NCBI RefSeq assembly: GCF_024679095.1
Contig: NW_026110519.1
Span: 371,270-435,269, forward strand
Source of the DNA: Eriocheir sinensis
Taxonomy: Eukaryota; Arthropoda; Malacostraca; Decapoda; Varunidae
Length of the DNA: 64,000 bases
Reading direction: 5' to 3'
Shown here: piece by piece, positions 10,238 through 18,820 of the stretch
Layout of the letters: every line of letters begins with the position of its first letter
Numbering within the stretch: position 1 is the first letter of the stretch
The notes under the pieces: model-generated
What the model saw: only the letters and a program-made list of their open reading frames with translations
Told to the model about the DNA's origin: nothing
Database searches by the model: none
Translations under genes and position numbers: made by a program

Positions 10238-10249
10238 TCGAAGAATATA

Positions 10250-10430
10250 TACTCGTCGGACCGAAGAAGATTAGCTCAACGCCACTCGAATATTGACTCG
10301 TCGGACCGAAGAAGATTAACTCAACGCCACTCGAATATTGACTCGTCGGACCGAAGAAGATTAACTCAACGCCACTCGAATATTGACTCGTCGGATCGAA
10401 GAAGATTAACTCAACGCCACTCAACTCAAC
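10250..10430 (+). repeat. 45-bp tandem repeat, 4 copies
   Basis: The unit is 45 bp with few changes. On the plus strand it reads SSDRRRLTQRHSNID per copy, in frame with the acidic gene that follows. It could be coding, or the promoter repeat between two divergent genes. Confidence 0.85.
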
Positions 10431-10894
10431 GCAACAAGACTATTGAATACGATAATGACACTATAGAACAAGACACGAAATTACAAAAGTTACTATCTGA
10501 TGAAAATTTGTTTATGTTCAACAAAGAAGATGAAGCTTGCAGCACTGCACGACATCTCTCGGTGTATCACAGCGAAAACAAAGATGAAGACGGCGACGAC
10601 GAAGAAGATGACGACGACGACGACAGCGATTCTGATTTTAATCCTGACTCTATCTCAATAGCACTTTCCAAGAGGACTCAGACCGGGTCTTCGGCGACAC
10701 CACCGCCGATTAAACGCATAAGACGTCATTATGGGCCGACGCCTTCGTGCAACAGTAGCAGATTCGGTACACCCTGTACATATCTAAATATAATGTCATG
10801 TATTTGTTTGCAACATTTGTTACACCCATGTCAATGTGACGTTCGTCACGTGTTCCAGAATGACCAAAGTCTGCTATGCACACTTCCAGAATGA
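10253..10894 (+). CDS. protein with a basic repeat head and an acidic middle, unknown
   Basis: After the 45-bp repeats the same frame continues with a sober coding signal. There is a long Asp/Glu run (GDDEEDDDDDDSDSD), then a Pro/Arg patch (PPPIKRIRRHYGP), and a stop at 10,894. No good ATG precedes the repeats in this frame, so the start is unclear; the frame further left is antisense to another gene. The charge pattern, with basic repeats, an acidic tract and an NLS-like KRIRR, suits a nuclear or chromatin-linked protein. That is inference only. Confidence 0.35.
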   Translation, partial: SSDRRRLAQRHSNIDSSDRRRLTQRHSNIDSSDRRRLTQRHSNIDSSDRRRLTQRHSTQRNKTIEYDNDTIEQDTKLQKLLSDENLFMFNKEDEACSTARHLSVYHSENKDEDGDDEEDDDDDDSDSDFNPDSISIALSKRTQTGSSATPPPIKRIRRHYGPTPSCNSSRFGTPCTYLNIMSCICLQHLLHPCQCDVRHVFQNDQSLLCTLPE

Positions 10895-10985
10895 CCAAAG
10901 TCTGCATTTATTATACACACTTCCAGAATGACCAAAGTCTGCAAAGTCTGCATTTGTTACCACCAAAGTCTGTATTTTTTACATG
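10850..10985. repeat. short tandem repeat (ccagaatgaccaaagtctgc)
   Basis: Three near-identical 36-40-bp units plus partial ones, overlapping the end of the acidic gene. No gene follows to 11,300. Confidence 0.7.
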
Positions 10986-11299
10986 TGATGTACGTCCAAA
11001 TATATTTGTGTTACGTGTTCCCAAATGAAAACAATTGAAGAATATGAACGATCTGTTAGGTACACTGTGTTCTAGTGTTTTAAACAAATAAAATAAAAAG
11101 AATTAAATAGGACTGACTTTGTTTTACTTAGGAATGAATTTGTTTTAATGGTTGACGATTTACATTGCAAAGGTAAACAATAAATACATTGAACACTCTA
11201 CGGGTGTGCGTGCGTGGACACCGAAGCCTAATCGAGTTAGGATGGATACCCCGAAAAAAGACACGGTACAAAGTAAAGTAGATGTCCCGAAAAATACGT

Positions 11300-11500
11300 A
11301 GGTCAGGGAAGAAAAAGAAAAAAAAGACCCTCATTGCCTGCTGGCCCAAAAAACAACAGATTACATAATAAACTTACTGGTTCTTTACAGAGAATAGTAG
11401 GTTAGAAAAGAAAAGGCCTCACTGACTACTGGCCCAATAAATAACAGACTAAAAAATAGATCTACTGGTTCTGTTCAGAGAATGGAGACAGCATAACAAC
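11300..11500. repeat. about 100-bp unit repeated twice
   Basis: 11,307-11,400 and 11,401-11,490 share 'gcctgctggcccaa / gactactggcccaa', 'taaacttactggttct / tagatctactggttct' and 'cagagaata / cagagaatg'. This marks the change from the compact block to ordinary host-type DNA. Confidence 0.55.
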
Positions 11501-11545
11501 CGAAATTACTAGCTAGGTAAGGGTACTAAAAGCCAGGCCTGTATG

Positions 11546-11935
11546 GACCATATTGGCTATACAGGCAGCGCCACACGTGGCCACTCAGTGAACTGTCAAA
11601 GCAGTACTTTCCACAGAACTCAAGTTATGTATTAGTGCGTCTGAGGCTGCCTCCAGGATACAAGGCCTTGGTGCCGCCACCGCTCCAAGCCAACGACTGC
11701 ACACACTTTCCTCCTACCCGATTTCCTGACTACTATTTGACATGGAGAAAAACTGAAATCGGGTAGGAGTGAAGAGTGTGCAATCATCGGCTGGGGGCGA
11801 TGGCGGCATCATGGCCGTGTATCCCTGAGACAGCCTCAGACGCACTCTAGTCTATAACTTGAACTCTATGGGAAATTCAGCTTGGAGTTGAGTGGCCACA
11901 TGGCGCTGCCTGTATAGCCAATACAGTCCATTCTT
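11546..11935. mobile_element. foldback MITE (near-complete palindrome)
   Basis: The left half 11,546-11,726 pairs with the reverse complement of 11,755-11,935 over almost its whole length, with a loop of about 28 bp. Matching arms include 'ttggctatacaggcagcgcc' on the outside and 'cctacccgattt' next to the loop. The two arms differ at many sites, so the element is old. No transposase is encoded. The family and target site duplication were not determined. Confidence 0.75.
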
Positions 11936-12237
11936 AGACTATTTTGGGTCTCTCAACAAATATTTCCAAAGGCCATAAAGGAAATTAGTTGATTAAGGCG
12001 CCATTCACACTGTGCTGACTCTGGGCCATGACAACCCAGCGACTAAGGGCACACAAGGTCTTGGGTGTGAAATGCTGATGTGAAAGGGTCGCACATGGTC
12101 GGAAAGAGGTCTAGAAACGATTGTCAGATGCCGAGTCGGCACAGTGTGATGGGGGCCTAAAAGTCGCTGAGTTGTCATGGCCCAGCGTTGCCACGGTGTG
12201 AACGGGGCCTAACTCCTCCCTGCCCAGTGTTCCCCAC

Positions 12238-12446
12238 CTTGAGAATGGTTGTCCTGGGAGCCAAGTCAGTGTTGATGTTCGCCTGATACTCCGGCAACGT
12301 GAAGACTGGTGGGTTGTTGTTCTTGTCGCGGACCGTCACACGCACCGCCGTGAAGCTGGCCCGGCCCCCCTCGTCCATCACAGACACCTTGAGGCTGTGC
12401 ACAGGCAGGGACTCGCGATCCAGAGGTGTCTCAGTGTATAGGTTGC
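12238..12446 (-). CDS. cadherin exon J (last seen)
   Basis: 209 bp, CCCAG| and |GTGGGG. It joins exon I in phase (GAA G|GC AAC). It encodes TPLDRESLPVHSLKVSVMDEGG, DKNNNPPVF and then APRTTILK of the next repeat. No following exon is visible to the left. Confidence 0.85.
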
Positions 12447-14355
12447 CTGGGAAGGGGTGAAGTTTGTATGGTATAAATTAACAAAGAATGAGGTCCCCTT
12501 TTTTTTTTTCTTACAGGAAAGGAAGCAGCTCAGGGGCATAAAAGTGTAGAAAAAAGCCTGCTAAACGCTGCTCCTAAAAAAAGGATAGAAGTAAAAAATG
12601 ACCAAAAGAGATGCCAGTTTCAGGTTATATAGAAAGTTTCTTTAGTAAGGATGCAAATGTGATTTTTCCGAGTCAAGACATATGGTGACTGTTTGGTAAT
12701 CGTCGGCGTTTTGTTAAGTTTGGGTAAGTTTAGGGCATCTTTCATTCAAAGCCTCACAACTGTATGCTCTAGTGATGTGGTTCCTTGAGGTTTAAAATGT
12801 AGTTAAATATACAAGCTACTGTAATGCTGTCTCAGGGAAAACTTCAGTAAAATATGACTTGAAGAGCATGTTTTCCATCCTTTTTTTTTATCTCCTTAAC
12901 CTTCTATTGCTACCATTACAGTTACTACTATGACTACAACTACTTTTACTACTCCTACTAATACTATCAACAACAACAACAACATTCATACATCAAACCT
13001 TCAAATGAAATCTCTTACTGCAGGAACCTAAAATTCAAAAGTATAGTACAAGCAAATTCAAAGGGCCGTATTACTAAACATTTTGTCTCCCAAGTTCACA
13101 TATTTGACAAGGCTTTCGTAGGAGTTTTGCTAATTTCCAGGGGTAGTTTTATGACCCCGGTGTTAGTTTGACCCTTCTTCTGTACCGTGAACCTAAAGAA
13201 ACACTCATTAGAACCTGATTGATCCCCTTTTTGACCTTTAGAAAAGTTGATGTGAGAAGCGAAAGTGTCTAAGAATACCAACCAATGTCTCTCTCTACCT
13301 TCTTTGTCCACGGTGAAGGCTCCCTCTGAAGTCTGGTGCAGGATGGTGTACTGCAGCTTGCCCAGGTCCCAGGCATCAAGGTCCGTGGCCACCAGGTTGA
13401 TGACTAGCTGGCCAGGAGATGAATTTTCCTCCACGTAAGCTTCATATAGAGTGCGATTAAACCTGAGGAGTATAAACAGACACTGAGGTTGTATGATGTA
13501 TGATAGCTAGTGCAATGTAGTGTGTTCCAATGGTTGATGATAAGGTTAAGGAGAAGAGTTTTCCTCCATGTAGTCTTCATAGAGAGTGCAATTAATTCTG
13601 AGGAGGATATACGGACACTGAGGTTGTACGGCACTGCTTGGTAGGATGTGTGGTAGGTAGTGCAATGTAGTGTGTTCCAATGGTCGATAAGAAGGTTGAG
13701 GAGAAGAGTTTTCCTCCAGGTAAGCTTCGTAGAGTGCGATTAAATCTGAGGAGTATAAACAGACAGTGAGGTTGTATGGCACTGCTTGGTAGGATGTGTG
13801 GTAGCTAGTGCAATGTAGTGTGTTCCAATGGTTGATGAGAAGGTTGAGAAGAGTTTTCTGCCATGTAAGCTTTGTAGAGAGTGCAATTAAACCTGAGGAG
13901 GATAAAAATACAGTGAGGTTGTATGGCACTGTTTGGTAAGATATATGATAGGCATTGCGATGTTGTAATATGTTACAAGGATAGTGCTCATTTCCTGCTA
14001 TAATGCCTAGGTAAGGTCTGGGTGTTTGTGGCTGACTGGGCTGCTTGAGGACTTTGCTGGTGTTGCTTATTATACATGCTGTCTACCTATCAGTGCCTTA
14101 CTAGGTGAGATGGGAGAGAACAATATGAAAACTTGAATATAGCTGACTGTCTTGGGCCTCCTTAAAATCTGCCACACTGAGAAGAAGGTATATCCCTTGC
14201 TATCTTTTATTTGTCCAACGTTTCCTTCATTTTTTGGACACTGCCCGCTTCAACAATGTCTTTGTTTAGTCCCTTTCATATATATATTCACACTTCAGTA
14301 TGGAAAACTGTACTTCTTTATGTCTTTCAAACAAGTCTCCTTTCTCAATTTCTTG

Positions 14356-14415
<60 letters not shown>

Positions 14416-17400
14416 TTACCTATTTGTAGTCTACCAGGCCCGAGCTAAGCTCTAACAGTCCCGTCTCCATATCTACATTTATCCAACCTTCCCTTCAATT
14501 GTTGGACACTGTTCGCCTCCACCACTTCTCCCCGCAAACTGTTCCAGGTGTTATCACTTCTATGTGGAAAACTATACTTGTTTTAAGTCACTCAAACAGG
14601 TTCCTTTATTAAGTTTCTCCCTATGTCCTCTCAGCCCCTGCATTCTCGCAGTTAAGAAGATATCATCTCTATCCACCTCATCAAACTTATTTACCAACCT
14701 ATAGCCTACAGCATGATCAGATCTCTCTCCCTTCTTTGTTCCAGTGTCGTCAAGTCCATCTCCTTCAATTTGTCCTCATACGTCATATTTGAGAGTTCTG
14801 AGACCATTTAAGTTGCAATTCTCTGTATCCTTTCCAGCTTTCTGATAGCCCTTTTTTTTTGTGTGTGTGTGTGTGTGTGTGAATACTTACAGTGAGGTGG
14901 TAGTGGTCCCGTGCCTCTCTGTCCAGCTGGGTGGCTGTGGCCACGTGGCCATTCAGCTGGTCAATACTGAAGTGGTGGGCGCTGTCCCCGGTGAGAATGT
15001 AGCGGCTCCAGGCAGCAGTGCCTTCATCGGCATCCCAGGACACAACAGAGGCCACCTGGGTGCCTGGGGTGGCATCCTCAGAGATCTCCCGACGGTAGAT
15101 TGGCTCCTTGCACACCGGACCGTTGTCTGTCGTGAAGCACACCAGTGTGAGTCACAGAAGTGCTAGACACTCTGCTTACTTAATTCATGACCTATTACCA
15201 TACATTATCCATTATCATTTCAGGCAAGACTATACTGTCACCAACCGTTGATGTCGATGACTGTCACAGTAACAGTCGTGTTGGCCGTAAACTTCCCGTC
15301 GGTGACGGTGACGGTGAGGGTGTACTCGGCCTGCCTCTCCCGGTCCAGCTCACCGGCCACGTACACCTGGAATATGGACCACAGCAACGTGACTCTCTCA
15401 TTAAAGAACAGTTTCGTTGTTGGCAGGTCACCATTGTTGTTGTGTCTCACCATCCCTCCCACCCACCTCCCCTGAGGCGTGCACCAGGAATTGGCCGTCA
15501 GGGTCGCCGCCGGTGATGAAGAAGTCAAGTTCGGCCACAGACTCGTCGGCGTCCGTCACGCTGAGCTCCACCACCGCCGTGCCCGTGGCGGTGTCCTCAG
15601 GCACTGGCGTCAAACAAAACTAATTTGGCAATGTAGATATATAAAACCTTCACAGCCAATGACATATTACAGAGAAAATCAATTTCCTGTCAATCATTTA
15701 TCTATAAAACCCTTGTAGTGCCTCACCAGCAGTGACGTAAGTGTCTTTGGTGAACACTGGAGGGTTGTCGTTGTAGTCCTTGACCAGTACAGTGACTCTT
15801 GTGCTGGTGGACAGAGGCTTGGGGCCCCCGTCAGTGGCAGTGACGGTGAAGGAGTACTGGGCCATGGTCTCGCGGTCCAGCAGGGCCGCCAGGGTCAGCG
15901 TCCCAGTGTGTGGATCAATGCGGAAAGTTGACTTCACTACAGCGCTTTCATCGGGGCCGAGGCTGTACTGGATCTGAGGAGAGAAGAGCAGAGAGCAGAG
16001 CAGACATTTAATAATTTATTCTGGAGAATGTTTTCATGGACTGAAAATAACATGGAGACACAGGCAACATTTACCTGGCCATGGTTTCCTTCATCGTCAT
16101 CAGCGGCCGTGAGGATGGTGACGGTGGCGCCCACCTCGCTGTTCTCGGCCACCAGGGCTGTGTAGCTGGACTCAGAGAAGCGTGGAGGGCAGTCATTCAC
16201 GTCCATCACCTGTTGGTCATTCCAGAACAAGACCCAACCAATTCAAAATCCATAAATTAAAATGTCTTTCTTTGACTGTCATTTCAGCCCAAAATCCAAA
16301 CCGTAATCAACCATAAGATTAAGAGATCAAAACTTCATGCACTCTGCCATCATTCACACCCATCACCTGTTGGTCATGCCAGAGCAAGACCCAATCAGTT
16401 CAAGACCAATATATTAAAACGTCTTTCATTGACCCTCATTTCAGCCCATAATCCAAACCCTAATCAACAATACAGACAAGAGACCAAAACTTGCTGCTTC
16501 CTGCCATAAACTCACCACCACAGAGATGGTCATGTAGTCCACCGTGGGCGCCGTGGTCAGTGTACGGTTGGTGACGCTGATGTGATGTGCGTCGCCGCTC
16601 ATGGTCCAGGGCCCTGTGCACCACCACCAGGCCAGTGGAGGTCACGGTGAAGGGCCCAGAACTCTCCCCAGACTCCTCTCCTCACTGGCTGCCTTCATGC
16701 CCTCGTCCACCATGATCAGGTACTGCACTGACTGTGGCCCCGCCATCCACAGGACGTGATCACATTGCCTGCCAACACAAGGCAAGACTTTGAGCATACA
16801 GAAGGTGGCTAGCTGGGGCCAGAATGTTATGAGGTGCAGATTGTGATGTGTGTGCTAGTATGTGTTATCTGAGGAAATGAGTGTATGATTTCCCAGTACT
16901 GTAATGTGTCTGTGTGTGTATTTACCTATTTGTATTTACTTATTTGTAGTATACATGGCCAGAGCTCAATCTCAGTCAGTCCTGTCTCCCACTCTATATT
17001 TGTCCAGAATTTCCTTCATTTTATGGACACTGCTTGCTTCAACAACGTCTTTGCTAAGTCCATTCCATGTATTCACACTCCTGTATGGAAAACTGAACTT
17101 CTTTAGGTCTTTCAAACAAGTCCTCTTTCTCAGTTTCTTACTGTGTCCTCTTAGTTGCCTCCTCCCTTCAGTCTCGATTAAATCACTTCTATCCAACACT
17201 TCCATTCCACTTTGACCCGGAAATTTAATGCCTACGGAGAGCCAAAGTTGCAGTGAAACTCGAAAAATATTTTTTGTAAATTTTTGTAGTTTATTCATTC
17301 TGGAATGAATCGCATTGAATAAAAGTTGTAAAGAATCATCCGTAAAATTCAACTGTGAAATGAGATTATTATTTGGACAGACCGTTTAGCTGGAATTCCA

Positions 17401-18763
17401 TGATTCCCAAAAAATTACAACTTCTGCTCCCACTCCTTTGAACTAGATACTGGTCCATCTTGAACATCACGTAAATCAGTGGAGGTGTCAAGACTACGCT
17501 CAGTACGCACACTACAAGTAGAAACTAAAAGAAGACCGCCAAAAAAGGACGGCTGAGGGAACAGAATTGATCTACAGACGCCATGATGTGTAGGCAGGAA
17601 CTGTAGACTATTTTTTGCACGGAATGGTGGTGGGGGACATCGCAAGAACAAAAGAGGTGCCAGTTAGTCACTCAGCATCAACAGAGACCTATAGTTACAC
17701 GCGCCCTTCAAATTTTGGAAAGCTTCTCACTCTCCAGCGCTGGCGTCATGCTCGTTGCCCATGTCTGATAGAACTATATGATGCCAGCGGCATCATCGTC
17801 ATTAAGGGGTTAATCAACATCTATTTCTACTTGAAAGTAGGTATACAGTCCCTGAAAGTCAAGATCAAGACCAAGATGGCCCATCGAACGTAGCATCCCC
17901 GTGTGATTAGTTCCCTCAGTAGCACAATGAAAGTTACCGCCTGCACACTGTGCAGTGAGTGAATTTACCAACCAACCCTTTTGTTTACCATTTCAAAGTC
18001 ACAGCTGCTCGGGGTAAGAGCACTGTAATTCTTCAACAAACAGTGGAACACTTTGAACACAGAGAAGGGCACAAAGCAACATACGGTATCATAGTCATAA
18101 TTGTAAGTAAGGTGGCCAAATGTGATACTGCATACACATTAAGTTCATGGAATTTTTTTTTTTTTTTTTAATATATCTTGCCAAATTATAGGTGTCTTAT
18201 ACGTCAGTGAGTCTTATATGGCGAGAAATACGGTATATATGTTTCTCCAAATATCTTATTTATGTGCTTCTCAAATGTTAGTGTATCTTGTATTATAATT
18301 CCTAAGTCTTTTTCTTCCTTCACTGTATCGATGATTGTCCCTCCCATCCTACACACTCCACTTGCTTTATTTTTACTCTTGTCCATTTTCATTGTGTGAC
18401 AATTCTTTTCATTGAACTTCATTTCCCATTTTTTTCTCCATTCATGTATCTCATTGGAATCTTCCTGTAGTTTATTACAATCATCATCTTCATCTCTTAT
18501 TTTTCTAAGCAGTTTGGCGTCATCTGCAAACATACCCTTGTAACTCTTTACTTTTTCTGGCATATCATCTATAAATATTAAAAACATAATATTCGCTAAC
18601 ACTGACCCTTGTGGAACGTCACTTGTGACCGTTCTCCATTCTGATATCTCACCTTTCAACACGGTTCTCATTTCTTTGTTTGTCAGGTAATTTTTCATCC
18701 ATAGTCATTTTTCTCCCAATCCTCCTCTATTTTCTAATTTCCACATCAGTCTCTTATCAAATG

Positions 18764-18820
<57 letters not shown>

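Noticed and set aside
10046..10249. Left extension of the acidic-protein frame
   Set aside because: Antisense to the minus-strand gene at 9944-10,237, and with no ATG; coding there fits the minus strand better.
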